This document shows, piece after piece, positions 42,502 to 50,863 of a DNA stretch of 64,000 bases; within the stretch, counting starts at the first letter, position 1, and the number at the start of each line of letters is the position of its first letter. Both the position numbers and the translations under genes were made by a program. The DNA is from Streptomyces lunaelactis. GTDB taxonomy: Bacteria; Actinomycetota; Actinomycetes; Streptomycetales; Streptomycetaceae. The notes beneath the pieces are model-generated. The model was not told the DNA's origin and did no database searches. It saw nothing but the letters and a program-made list of their open reading frames with translations. The stretch lies in assembly GCF_003054555.1 (NCBI RefSeq), contig NZ_CP026304.1:3906001-3970000 (forward strand). The letters are read 5' to 3'.

Positions 42502-42605
42502 GCCAGCCTAATGCGCGTGTAGCGCGAAGGCAGCCGTAAGCGCCTCCCGTACGGAGCTTCCGCACAGGATCACCACGTGGCGCCGGGCAGGACGTCGGGC
42601 GCGCC

Positions 42606-42974
42606 TCAGCCGCCCAGACCGCCACTGCCGAACGCGCCCCCGCCTGCGTTCTTGCCGTGCTTGGGCCTCTCCTCGGGCCCCTTCCCCGTGCTGTGACTGC
42701 TGTGGGTCTTCATGTTGTACGGGAGGAGCCGACCGTCATGAGGGAAGTCGTCCTCGTCCTCGTCGCGGACCTCCTCGATGTGCTCGCGGCGGTCGGGCGA
42801 CTTCGGCTGTTCCTCAGGGAGCGGCGGGGTCTCCTGCGACCGGCGCTTCCCGTCCCACCACATCGCGCCCGCCAGGAGGCCGACGAGGAGAACTCCGAGA
42901 ATGATCGGAGCGGCTGTCGCAGCCGACGCCAGCTCGGAGACCGAGCCGTTCTGGGCGATCAGCAAAGCGTTCAT
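42606..42974 (-). CDS. DUF6479-like one-span membrane protein
   Basis: 122 aa. Short N-terminal extracytoplasmic head, one span about 18-41 (AATAAPIILGVLLVGLLAGAMWWD), then a polar cytoplasmic tail with GKRRSQETPPLPEEQPKSP, RLLPYNMKTHSSHS and a Gly-rich end. RLLPYxxK with the N-terminal span resembles the Streptomyces DUF6479 family, function unknown. Start at ATG 42974. Confidence 0.65.
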   Translation of the reverse strand: MNALLIAQNGSVSELASAATAAPIILGVLLVGLLAGAMWWDGKRRSQETPPLPEEQPKSPDRREHIEEVRDEDEDDFPHDGRLLPYNMKTHSSHSTGKGPEERPKHGKNAGGGAFGSGGLGG

Positions 42975-43149
42975 TGTGTCTGCCTCCGCACTCAGGGATG
43001 GCACACAGGCCCTCTACCGCCATTATCGCCTGGTATCGCCTGTTTAGGCCGATGAAGACCGGCTCTACTCGCTCGCTCCGGTGAGCTCGGAGCGCGCACC
43101 GGTCGGCGGGCGGCCCGCCGGCCGGCCGACAGCCCTTTAGAGTCGCCCC

Positions 43150-43797
43150 ATGAGCGACCCGCACGTGGACCTCCGTCACCGCTGGACACGGGCCCTGCGC
43201 AGCGCCCGCGACGGAGCGAGCACCCCGGACCCCCTGCCGTACGCCGAGAATCTGCTCGCCCGCTGGGCGGAGCCGCAGCGGCGCTATCACACCACCGCGC
43301 ACCTGACCGCGGTCCTCGACCACATCGACACCCTCGCCGAGTACGCCGACGACCCCGACCTGGTCCGCCTCGCCGCCTGGTTCCACGACGCGGTCTACTT
43401 CCCCGACCGTTCGGAGAACGAGGAACGCTCCGCCCGCCTCGCCGAACGCGCACTCGCCGAGGCCGGGCTGCCCCCCGCCCGCACCGCCGAGGTCGCCCGC
43501 CTGGTGCGTCTGACGGTCACTCATGCCGCCGAGGAGCCGGACGCCAACGGCGCGGTCCTGTGCGACGCGGACCTGGCGATCCTGGCGGCGGGCCCGGAGC
43601 CGTACGCCGCCTACACCGCCGCCGTACGCGAGGAGTACGGGTTCGTCCCGGACGACGCCTTCAGCGAGGGCCGCGCGGCGGTGCTGCGCCAACTGCTGGA
43701 GCTGCCGCGGCTGTTCCGCACGCCGTACGGGGAGCGGGAGTGGGAGTCCCGGGCCCGCCACAACCTGACCACGGAACTGCGGCTGCTGACAGCCTGA
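43150..43797 (+). CDS. HD-domain (predicted metal-dependent phosphohydrolase) protein
   Basis: 215 aa. RRYHTTAHLTAVLDHIDTL (first His), LAAWFHDAVY (His-Asp pair), a third His in LTVTHAAEEPD and CDADLAIL (Asp) form the H...HD...H...D set of HD phosphohydrolases, closest in layout to predicted adenylate/DUF-type HD proteins. TAGAGT 6 nt before ATG 43150 implies leaderless start. Substrate unknown. Confidence 0.85.
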   Translation: MSDPHVDLRHRWTRALRSARDGASTPDPLPYAENLLARWAEPQRRYHTTAHLTAVLDHIDTLAEYADDPDLVRLAAWFHDAVYFPDRSENEERSARLAERALAEAGLPPARTAEVARLVRLTVTHAAEEPDANGAVLCDADLAILAAGPEPYAAYTAAVREEYGFVPDDAFSEGRAAVLRQLLELPRLFRTPYGEREWESRARHNLTTELRLLTA

Positions 43798-43813
43798 CCC
43801 GCCCGGACAGGCC

Positions 43814-44080
43814 CTACGCCGGGCGTCCCTTGGGCCGGCGCAGACCCGCCTCCGTGAGCCGTCGTACGAGCTCCTTGGAGCCGATCTCCACCGCGCCGGC
43901 CGCCACCGCGTCCGCGTACCTGTGTGACGGGACGTCGTAGTGGTCCCGCTCGAAGGCCCGCGGCGGGCAGCCGATCGCCGCCGCGAAACCGTGCAGTTCC
44001 TCGTACGAGACGTCGCTGACCAGGTGCGACCACAGCCGGCCATGGCCCGGCCAGGTCGGCGGGTCGATGTAGAGGCTCAC
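43814..44080 (-). CDS. DUF4031 protein
   Basis: 88 aa. SLYIDPPTWPGHGRLWSHLVSDVSYEELHGFAAAIGCPPRAFERDHYDVPSHRY matches DUF4031 over its length, including the conserved D-H-Y-D-V. No catalytic role known. GTG start overlaps the upstream stop by 4 nt, so it is translationally coupled to the next entry. Confidence 0.85.
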   Translation of the reverse strand: MSLYIDPPTWPGHGRLWSHLVSDVSYEELHGFAAAIGCPPRAFERDHYDVPSHRYADAVAAGAVEIGSKELVRRLTEAGLRRPKGRPA

Positions 44081-44433
44081 GTCAGTCCGCCGACCCGGGC
44101 CACGATCACGCCCGCCTTGCCGCAGACCCAGTGCGGGTCCGGGCCGAGCTCCGGTTCGACGTCCATCGCGTGCGGGTCGCCCGCGTCGCAGACGGGGCAC
44201 AGCGGCCACCTGCCGTACCGCTCAAGGAGCGCGTCCTGGACGTCCTGGGCGACCAGGCCAGCGACGTACTCGACACCCTCGGGCCACTGCTCGACCCACC
44301 AGCGGCGGTGCGTCACCGCGTCCTCGACCAGCGAGACCACCCCGGCGTCCGCCACATCGCGGGCGGCCAGATCGGCGAGGACCAGCGCACGCGCGGCGTG
44401 CAGGGCCTGCTCGAGGGGGTTCGCGTCGTTCAT
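44077..44433 (-). CDS. Small helical protein with Cys-x-x-Cys motif
   Basis: 118 aa. N-terminal helices NPLEQALHAARALVLADLAARDVADAGVVSLVEDAVTHRRWWVEQWP, then RWPLCPVCDAGDPHAMDVEPE ... HWVCGKAGVIVARVG with C-x-x-C, His and a later Cys that could bind zinc. Family not recognised; operon with the DUF4031 gene (4-nt overlap). ATG 44433. Confidence 0.7.
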   Translation of the reverse strand: MNDANPLEQALHAARALVLADLAARDVADAGVVSLVEDAVTHRRWWVEQWPEGVEYVAGLVAQDVQDALLERYGRWPLCPVCDAGDPHAMDVEPELGPDPHWVCGKAGVIVARVGGLT

Positions 44434-44483
44434 GGGGCCATTGTCCCCCGGAGCCGGAGAGGGGTTGACGCTGCCCGAACCGC

Positions 44484-44527
44484 GAAAATATCTTTCAAGG
44501 GTGACCAATCCAGTGAAGGAAATTTTC
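44484..44527. promoter_or_regulatory. Inverted repeat over the rpiR-type promoter (candidate operator)
   Basis: GAAAATATCTTTC (44484-44496) and GAAGGAAATTTTC (44515-44527) are inverted repeats of each other at 11 of 13 positions. The left arm contains the -10 hexamer TATCTT (44489-44494), which is 6 nt before the GTG start, and the right arm lies inside the gene. This is a natural autorepression site for the RpiR-type regulator. Confidence 0.6.
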
Positions 44528-45424
44528 AGCGGCGACGCTCCGCCCGCCCCCGCCGCCCTCGCGGCCAAGGTGCGGACCCTCGCGCCGTCCATGACCCGCT
44601 CCATGCAGCGGGTCGCCGAAGCCGTCGCCGACGACCCGGCCGGCTGCGCGGCCCTCACGGTCACCGGCCTCGCCGAGCTCACCGGCACCAGCGAAGCCAC
44701 CGTGGTCCGCACCGCCCGGCTCCTGGGCTACCCCGGCTACCGCGATCTGCGCCTCGCCCTCGCCGGGCTCGCCGCCCACCAGCAGTCGGGCCGGGCCCCC
44801 GCCGTCACCGCCGACATCGCCGTCGACGACCCCATCGCCGACGTCGTCGCCAAGCTCGCCTACGACGAGCAGCAGACACTCGCCGACACGGCCGCGGGGC
44901 TCGACACCGTCCAGTTGGGCGCGGCCGTGGCCGCCGCGGCGACCGCCCGCCGAATCGACATCTACGGTGTCGGCGCGTCCTCCCTCGTCGGCATGGACCT
45001 TGCCCAGAAACTGCTGCGCATAGGCCTCATCGCGCACGCCCACACCGACCCGCACCTCGCCGTGACCAACGCCGTACAGCTCCGCTCCGGCGATGTGGCC
45101 ATCGCGATCACCCACTCCGGATCGACCGGCGACGTCATCGAGCCGCTGCGCGTCGCCTTCGACCGCGGCGCGACGACGGTCGCGATCACCGGCCGCCCGG
45201 ACGGGCCGGTATCCCAGTACGCCGACCATGTGCTGACCACGTCCACCGCCCGGGAGAGCGAGCTGCGGCCGGCCGCGATGTCGTCCCGTACCAGCCAGCT
45301 CCTGGTCGTGGACTGCCTGTTCATAGGCGTGGCGCAGCGTACGTACGAGACGGCGGCTCCTGCCCTGGCCGCTTCGTACGAGGCACTCGCGCACCGCCAC
45401 AGCCCCCGCACCCGCACCCGCTAG
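44501..45424 (+). CDS. MurR/RpiR-family regulator of MurNAc metabolism
   Basis: 307 aa. N-terminal RpiR HTH (LAPSMTRSMQRVAEAVADDPAGCAALTVTGLAELTGTSEATVVRTARLLGYPGYRDLRLAL) and a SIS domain about 140-275 (RIDIYGVGASSLVGMDLAQKLLRIG ... DVAIAITHSGSTGDVIEPL), which binds sugar phosphates. murQ and a PTS gene follow in the same direction (45 and 40 nt gaps), so MurNAc-6-phosphate is the expected ligand and repression of this operon the expected job. Leaderless GTG start. Confidence 0.9.
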   Translation: MTNPVKEIFSGDAPPAPAALAAKVRTLAPSMTRSMQRVAEAVADDPAGCAALTVTGLAELTGTSEATVVRTARLLGYPGYRDLRLALAGLAAHQQSGRAPAVTADIAVDDPIADVVAKLAYDEQQTLADTAAGLDTVQLGAAVAAAATARRIDIYGVGASSLVGMDLAQKLLRIGLIAHAHTDPHLAVTNAVQLRSGDVAIAITHSGSTGDVIEPLRVAFDRGATTVAITGRPDGPVSQYADHVLTTSTARESELRPAAMSSRTSQLLVVDCLFIGVAQRTYETAAPALAASYEALAHRHSPRTRTR

Positions 45425-45469
45425 GCGCCCGACCCCCCCCCACGGACCGAGAAAGCAGAGCCGCTCATC

Positions 45470-46405
45470 ATGACCTCCACCCAGGACTACTCCGAGCTGC
45501 GCGCTGAGCTGGCCACGCTCACCACCGAGGCGTTCCGGCCCGAGCTCGCCGACATCGACCGGCTGCCCACCGTCGAGATCGCCCAGATCATGAACGGCGA
45601 GGACGAGACCGTCCCCGCCGCCGTCGCCGCGCAGCTGCCCCGCATCGCCGCCGCGATCGACGCCACCGCCGAGCGGATGTCCGGCGGCGGCCGGCTGATC
45701 TACGCGGGCGCGGGCACGGCGGGACGCCTCGGCGTCCTGGACGCGAGCGAGTGCCCGCCCACCTTCAACACCGACCCCGCCGAGGTCGTGGGCCTGATCG
45801 CGGGCGGCCCGTCCGCGATGGTCAAGTCGATCGAGGGCGCGGAGGACAGCAAGGAGCTGGCCGCCGCCGACCTGGACGCGCTGAAGCTGACGGCGGACGA
45901 CACGGTGGTCGGGATCTCCGCGTCGGGCCGCACCCCGTACGCGATCGGCGCGGTCGAGCACGCGCGCGCCTGCGGAGCGCTGACCATCGGGCTGTCCTGC
46001 AACGCGGGCAGCCCGCTCGGAGCGGCCGCGGAGCATGGCATCGAAGTCGTGGCCGGCCCCGAACTGCTCACCGGATCAACCCGGTTGAAGGCCGGTACGG
46101 CGCAGAAGCTGGTCCTCAACATGATCTCGACGATCACGATGATCCGCCTCGGCAAGACGTACGGAAACCTGATGGTGGACGTCCGCGCCTCCAACGAGAA
46201 GCTGCGCGCCCGCTCGCGCCGGATCGTGGCGCTGGCGACCGGGGCGCCGAACGAGGAGATCGAGGCGGCGCTCGCGGCGACGGACGGCGAGGTGAAGCCG
46301 GCGATCCTGACGATTCTGGGGGGCGTGGACGCGGAGACGGCGACGCGGCTCCTGGGGGAGACCGGCGGCCACCTGCGCGCCGCGCTCTCGGCCTCGCGCC
46401 CCTAG
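45470..46405 (+). CDS. murQ: N-acetylmuramic acid 6-phosphate etherase
   Basis: 311 aa. Removes D-lactate from MurNAc-6P to give GlcNAc-6P in wall recycling. Signatures: RLIYAGAGTAGRLGVLDASECPPTF (SIS loop, Glu94), EGAEDSKE (Glu125), VVGISASGRTPY and STRLKAGTAQKLVLNMIST, plus KVYGNLMVDV-like KTYGNLMVDVRASNEKL. Length matches the family. Operon with RpiR regulator and PTS gene. Confidence 0.95.
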   Translation: MTSTQDYSELRAELATLTTEAFRPELADIDRLPTVEIAQIMNGEDETVPAAVAAQLPRIAAAIDATAERMSGGGRLIYAGAGTAGRLGVLDASECPPTFNTDPAEVVGLIAGGPSAMVKSIEGAEDSKELAAADLDALKLTADDTVVGISASGRTPYAIGAVEHARACGALTIGLSCNAGSPLGAAAEHGIEVVAGPELLTGSTRLKAGTAQKLVLNMISTITMIRLGKTYGNLMVDVRASNEKLRARSRRIVALATGAPNEEIEAALAATDGEVKPAILTILGGVDAETATRLLGETGGHLRAALSASRP

Positions 46406-46445
46406 GCATCCAGCCACCCGCCCCCCACAGCAAGGCACCCGCCCC

Positions 46446-47921
46446 ATGGCACCAGACCCCAGGACCCGCGCCACCGCCGCCGCCATCCTCCCCCTCGTCG
46501 GCGGCGCCGGAAACGTCACCTCCGTCGCCCACTGCATGACCCGCCTCCGCCTCGGCCTGCGCGACCTCTCCCTCGTACAGGAAGAGGCGCTCAAGGCACT
46601 CCCCGCCGTGCTGGGCGTCGTCGAGGACGACACGTACCAGATCGTGCTGGGCCCGGGCACGGTCGCCCGCGTCACCCCGGAGTTCGAGGCGCTGGTGGCG
46701 TCGGCGCCCGGGACCGCCGCGGACCTCGCCGCCGCCCCCCGGACCGCCGGGGAACTCGCGGACCGGGGCGCCGCCATCAAGGCGGCCCGGAAGGCCAGGA
46801 ATTCGACGCCTTTCAAGCTCTTCCTGCGCCGTATCGCGAACATCTTCGTCCCGCTCATCCCGGCCCTCATCGGCTGCGGCATCATCGCCGGTCTCAACGG
46901 CCTGCTCACCAACCTCGGCCGGCTTCCCGCCGTGGTCCCCGCCCTCGCCGCGATCGCCGCCGGCTTCATGTCGCTGATCGCGGTCTTCGTCGGCTACAAC
47001 ACCGCGAAGGAGTTCGGCGGTACGCCGATCCTGGGCGGCGCGGTCGCCGCGATCATCGTCTTCCCGGGCATCGCGAAGATCACCGCCTTCGGTGTCCACC
47101 TCTCGCCCGGCCAGGGCGGCGTCCTGGGCGCGCTCGGCGCGGCGGTGCTTGCGGTGTACGTGGAGAAGTGGTGCCGCCGCTGGGTGCCGGAGTCCCTGGA
47201 CGTCCTTCTCACCCCGACCCTCACGGTCCTCGTCTCCGGCCTGGTCACCATCTTCGGCCTGATGTTCGTGGCCGGTGAGGTCTCCGCGGCGATCGGCGAC
47301 TTCGCGAACCGGCTGCTCTCAGGCGGCGGCGCGGCCGCGGGCTTCGTACTCGGCGGGCTCTTCCTGCCGCTGGTGATGCTGGGCCTGCACCAGGCACTGA
47401 TCCCGATCCACACCACCCTCATCGAGCAGCAGAGCTACACGGTCCTGCTCCCGATCCTGGCGATGGCGGGCGCGGGCCAGGTCGGCGCGGCGGCGGCGGT
47501 CTACGTCCGCCTCCCCCACAACACCTCGATCCGCGCCACCATCAGGTCCGCCCTCCCGGCGGGCTTTCTGGGCGTGGGCGAGCCGCTGATCTACGGCGTC
47601 TCGCTCCCGCTGGGCCGCCCGTTCATCACGGCCTGCATCGGCGGCGCGTTCGGCGGCGGCTTCGTGGGCTTCTTCAGCATGCTGGGCCACCAGGTGGGCT
47701 CGACGGCGATCGGCCCGTCGGGCTGGGCGCTGTTCCCCCTGCTCGACGGAAACAAGGGCGTGGGCGAGACGATCGCGGTCTACGGGGGTGGGCTGCTGGT
47801 GGGTTACGTGGCCGGCTTCCTGGCGACGTACATCTTCGGCTTCACGCAGCCAATGCTGGAGGAGCTGTCGGTCTCCCCGGTCCCTGCGGAGACCGCCCCC
47901 CAGGAACCGGCCAAGGTCTGA
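46446..47921 (+). CDS. murP: PTS EIIBC component, MurNAc-type
   Basis: 491 aa. The EIIB domain at 1-85 has the phosphorylated Cys in SVAHCMTRLRLGL; EIIC from about 120 with ~10 spans (IFVPLIPALIGCGIIAGLNG ... GTPILGGAVAAIIVFPGIAKI ... GFLGVGEPLIYGVSLPLGRP), the GEPLIYGV motif being characteristic. No EIIA is encoded, so a shared EIIA (Crr) must donate phosphate. Being next to murQ makes MurNAc the likely substrate (inference), with other sucrose-class sugars possible. Confidence 0.85.
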   Translation: MAPDPRTRATAAAILPLVGGAGNVTSVAHCMTRLRLGLRDLSLVQEEALKALPAVLGVVEDDTYQIVLGPGTVARVTPEFEALVASAPGTAADLAAAPRTAGELADRGAAIKAARKARNSTPFKLFLRRIANIFVPLIPALIGCGIIAGLNGLLTNLGRLPAVVPALAAIAAGFMSLIAVFVGYNTAKEFGGTPILGGAVAAIIVFPGIAKITAFGVHLSPGQGGVLGALGAAVLAVYVEKWCRRWVPESLDVLLTPTLTVLVSGLVTIFGLMFVAGEVSAAIGDFANRLLSGGGAAAGFVLGGLFLPLVMLGLHQALIPIHTTLIEQQSYTVLLPILAMAGAGQVGAAAAVYVRLPHNTSIRATIRSALPAGFLGVGEPLIYGVSLPLGRPFITACIGGAFGGGFVGFFSMLGHQVGSTAIGPSGWALFPLLDGNKGVGETIAVYGGGLLVGYVAGFLATYIFGFTQPMLEELSVSPVPAETAPQEPAKV

Positions 47922-47929
47922 CGGCCCGG

Positions 47930-48017
47930 GGGCTTGAGGTTGCCGGTCCGGCAACCTCAAGCCCGTCCGGCGACTGAGGACACGGCCCAAGGCCGTACGG
48001 GTCCGGGGCGGAGCCCC
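47930..48017. terminator. Composite hairpin repeat, copy C
   Basis: A 35-nt perfect palindrome with 17-nt arms (47930-47946 and 47948-47964), then CCGGCGACTGAGG, ACGGCC-caa-GGCCGT (47982-47996) and GGGGC-gga-GCCCC (48005-48017). Between convergent murP and the ABC ATPase genes. Third member of the family seen at 28.6 and 41.7 kb. Confidence 0.8.
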
Positions 48018-48019
48018 GC

Positions 48020-48709
48020 TCACCCCACCCCCGCCGTCTGTTCCTTGATCGTCACCCGCCCCTTCCTGATCACCGCCAGCCTCGGCGCCCTCCTCGCCAG
48101 CGCCGAGTCATGCGTGACCATCACGAACGTCAGCGTGTGCTCCTCCCACAACCCCTCCAGCAGATCCATGATCTCGTCGCGCATCGACTCGTCGAGATTG
48201 CCGGTCGGCTCGTCGGCCAGCAGCACCGCCGGCCGCTTGACCAGCGCCCGCGCGATCGCCACCCGCTGCTGCTGCCCACCCGACAGCTCCCCGGGCACAT
48301 GCCCGTGCCGTTCCCCGAGTCCGACCGAGGCCAGCGCCTCCGCCGCCCGCTCGCGGCGCTCGGACGCCTTCAGGCGGAGCGGTACGAGCGCGGTCTCCAC
48401 GTTCTCCTGCGCGGTCAGCGTGGGGATCAGGTTGAAACTCTGGAAGACGAAGCCGATCTTCTCCGCCCGCACCCGCGTGAGCCTCGCCTCCGGCAGGGTC
48501 GCGAGGTCGATCCCGTCGAGGACCACGCTTCCCTCCGTCGGCCGGTCCAGGCCGCCGAGCATCTGCAGCAGCGTGGACTTGCCACCGCCCGTCGGCCCCT
48601 GGATCACCAGCCGCCCGCCGTCCTCGATGACCAGGTCCACCCCGTCGAGGGCCTGCACGGTGTCCTTGCCGCGCCGATAGCGCTTATGGACGCCATTGAG
48701 TTCGTACAT
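48020..48709 (-). CDS. ABC transporter ATP-binding protein (LolD/MacB type)
   Basis: 229 aa. Walker A GPTGGGKST, Q-loop FVFQSFNLIPTLTAQENV, signature LSGGQQQRVAIARAL, Walker B VLLADEPTGNLD, switch His in MVTHDSAL. The 'PTGNLD' motif and the length put it in the MacB/LolD group that works with FtsX-like permeases. GAGTTG upstream of ATG 48709 serves as binding site. Pairs with the permease 49 nt upstream. Confidence 0.94.
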   Translation of the reverse strand: MYELNGVHKRYRRGKDTVQALDGVDLVIEDGGRLVIQGPTGGGKSTLLQMLGGLDRPTEGSVVLDGIDLATLPEARLTRVRAEKIGFVFQSFNLIPTLTAQENVETALVPLRLKASERRERAAEALASVGLGERHGHVPGELSGGQQQRVAIARALVKRPAVLLADEPTGNLDESMRDEIMDLLEGLWEEHTLTFVMVTHDSALARRAPRLAVIRKGRVTIKEQTAGVG

Positions 48710-48758
48710 GATTCAACTCCTTCTCTGCGTATGGGGGTTCGGGCCACTCGACACGGCG

Positions 48759-50231
48759 CTACTCGACACGGCGCAGCGCGTCCGCCGGCCGCAGCCGCGA
48801 CGCGCGCCAGCCGCCGAAGCCGCCCGCGACCAGACCGCCCGCCACCGCGAGCGCCACGGCCAGCCCGATCGTCGTCAGCGAGACCGGTGCGGTGAGCGCG
48901 ATGTCCAGCGCCTTGGACGCGGACTCCCTGACGGGCCCGCCGCCCCCGCCGAGGGCCCGGCCGCCACCGGCCGCGCCGCCCCCCGCGCCGCCGAGCTGCG
49001 CGGTGAGCGTCGGGCTGAACGACGTGATCAGCCACGCCCCCAGCAGCCCGATCCCGATCCCGAGCGCCCCGCCGACCAGCCCGTTGACCAGCGCCTCGCC
49101 GGCCACCTGCCGGGTGACCCGGCCGCTCTTCCAGCCCAGCGCCTTCAGCGTGCCGAACTCCCGCACCCGCCGGCTCACCGCCGCCGACGTGAGCAGTCCG
49201 GCGACCAGGAACGCCGCCGCCAGCACCAGGTACGAGAGCCACTTGCCGACACCCGCCGCGAGGTCGGACGCGGTGGACAGCGACCCGGAGACGGTGTCGG
49301 CGAGGTCGGCCGACGTCGTGACCGTGGTACCGGAGATGTTCTTCTGGATGGCCTGCTTGACGCCGTCGATCTGCTGCGAGTCGGCCGCCCGCACGTAGAC
49401 CGTGGTGACCTTGCTCTTCGCATCGGCGAGCGTCTGCGCCTGGGCGAGCGGCAGATAGACATTGGCGGCCGCGTCCCCGCTGTCGGCCGTCGTGATCCCG
49501 ATGATGGTGAACGCCGTACCGGAGATGGTCAGCTTCTTGCCGACCGTGAGCTTCTGCTCCTTGGCGTACGCGCTGTCCACGACGACGACCTTGGCGGCGG
49601 TCTCTGTCGTCTTGAAGGTACGCCCCGAGGTGATCTTCGAGGAGGTCAGCGGCCCAAGCCCCTGATGGGCGACATCTGTTCCGTACACGGTGTACGAGTT
49701 GACGTCGAACGCGGCCCCGCCGCCGCGCACCGTACCGCCGCCGGACCCGCCGGACCCGCCGGTCGTGCCTCCGCCACCCTGCCCGGGCTGCTGCTGCCCC
49801 GGCTCGATCTCCCCGCGCTTGAACTCCCCGTTGACCTTCATCACGCGCACACTCAGCCCGCCGACCGCGTCCGCGACGCCGTCCTGCTTGCCGACCTGCG
49901 CGACGGTCGTGGCGGCGAGGGTCTCGAACCCCTCGACCATGACGATGTCCTGGCTCTGCTCGGCGTCGTCGTCGCTGTCGTTGGCGTCGAACTCGAAGCG
50001 GGGCCGCCTCGCGGTGTCCCCCTCCCCGGGCGGCGCGGCGGCCTTGGTGACGGTCATGTCGGTGCCGAGCCCGTACAGCGACTCCAGGACCTTGTCCTGG
50101 GCGCGAGTCATCCCGGACGACACCGAGTTGACGACGATGACCAGCGCGATCCCGAGGGCGAGCCCCGAGGCGACGACAAGCGCCGCTTTTCTGCGGCGGC
50201 GCAGCTCGCGCCGGAGGTAGGTGAAGAACAT
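48759..50231 (-). CDS. ABC transporter permease (MacB/FtsX type)
   Basis: 490 aa. One N-terminal span about 18-40 (KAALVVASGLALGIALVIVV), a large extracytoplasmic domain about 45-330 with a Gly/Gln-rich insert (PGQQQPGQGGGGTTGGSGGS), then three FtsX spans: WLSYLVLAAAFLVAGLLTSA, VNGLVGGALGIGIGLLGAWL and LTTIGLAVALAVAGGLVAGG, ending ASRLRPADALRRVE. Such mechanotransmission ABC systems export peptides or antibiotics or remodel the envelope; substrate unknown. A FtsX-like half transporter, so it should dimerise. Confidence 0.9.
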   Translation of the reverse strand: MFFTYLRRELRRRRKAALVVASGLALGIALVIVVNSVSSGMTRAQDKVLESLYGLGTDMTVTKAAAPPGEGDTARRPRFEFDANDSDDDAEQSQDIVMVEGFETLAATTVAQVGKQDGVADAVGGLSVRVMKVNGEFKRGEIEPGQQQPGQGGGGTTGGSGGSGGGTVRGGGAAFDVNSYTVYGTDVAHQGLGPLTSSKITSGRTFKTTETAAKVVVVDSAYAKEQKLTVGKKLTISGTAFTIIGITTADSGDAAANVYLPLAQAQTLADAKSKVTTVYVRAADSQQIDGVKQAIQKNISGTTVTTSADLADTVSGSLSTASDLAAGVGKWLSYLVLAAAFLVAGLLTSAAVSRRVREFGTLKALGWKSGRVTRQVAGEALVNGLVGGALGIGIGLLGAWLITSFSPTLTAQLGGAGGGAAGGGRALGGGGGPVRESASKALDIALTAPVSLTTIGLAVALAVAGGLVAGGFGGWRASRLRPADALRRVE

Positions 50232-50317
50232 GGCTGGAACGTAGGTACGGGATGTGATGGTGGGTTAAGGCCACCGTGAGAGCCGGATGAGAAGCCCAAC
50301 CGTGACCTGAGGCCGCC

Positions 50318-50467
50318 TCACGGCAGCCGCCCCTCCGCGTTGACCTCCCGCACCCGCGCCCGCAGCACCTCACCCATCGAGGCCGGCTGTACGTCCCCGG
50401 GCGGGCAGTCCCACTCCTGCCCCCCGCCCGGCGGCCGCAGTTGCACATAGGTGCCCACCCGCCCCAT
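50318..50467 (-). CDS. 49-aa hypothetical protein
   Basis: MGRVGTYVQLRPPGGGQEWD then CPPGDVQPASMGEVLRARVR and EVNAEGRLP. It begins with a beta-strand-like stretch and ends with a helix. Same strand as and 67 nt downstream of the 71-aa gene, with no clear binding site. Possibly part of the accessory set that accompanies XRE/DUF397 loci. Confidence 0.45.
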   Translation of the reverse strand: MGRVGTYVQLRPPGGGQEWDCPPGDVQPASMGEVLRARVREVNAEGRLP

Positions 50468-50534
50468 GACCGGCCCACCCGCCCGTTCCGGCCATCGACG
50501 GCGTACGTCCCCAGGGCGGGCACCCCGTCCGTGG

Positions 50535-50750
50535 TCACGGCTTGAGCCCCTGCAGCACGGCCGCGAGCCGCAGCGCCGTGTCCAGGTTGCAGCGCCCCAT
50601 GTCCACCAGCGGGTAGGGCGCCTCACTCGCGAGCGTCACCACGTCGACCCGCAACGGCGGCAACGTCACGGCCACCACACCGAGCCCGTCCCGCAGTTGG
50701 GCCACCACCTCTTCGGCAGCCCGCAGCCGCTCCGCCGATCGCACCGCCAT
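50535..50750 (-). CDS. 71-aa hypothetical protein divergent from XRE gene
   Basis: ATG 50750 with GGAGG 9 nt upstream. RSAERLRAAEEVVAQLRDGLGVVAVTLPPLRVDVVTLASEAP then YPLVDMGRCNLDTALRLAAVLQGL: helix, three strands, helix. I recall such proteins next to XRE/DUF397 pairs in Streptomyces; no function known. Confidence 0.65.
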   Translation of the reverse strand: MAVRSAERLRAAEEVVAQLRDGLGVVAVTLPPLRVDVVTLASEAPYPLVDMGRCNLDTALRLAAVLQGLKP

Positions 50751-50863
50751 GACCAGGCACCTCCACACCGAGTGTTCGCTTTCCTCACCCAGCGTGTCCG
50801 GCCCCGGCTAGCCTGAACAGGGACGGCTGCCCAACAATCCCACCTGTACGACAGGGAGTTGCC

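Noticed and set aside
45433..45441. C9 homopolymer before murQ as a phase-variation tract
   Set aside because: It lies in the gap between stop and start where slippage would not change a reading frame; spacing to the ribosome site also seems unaffected.
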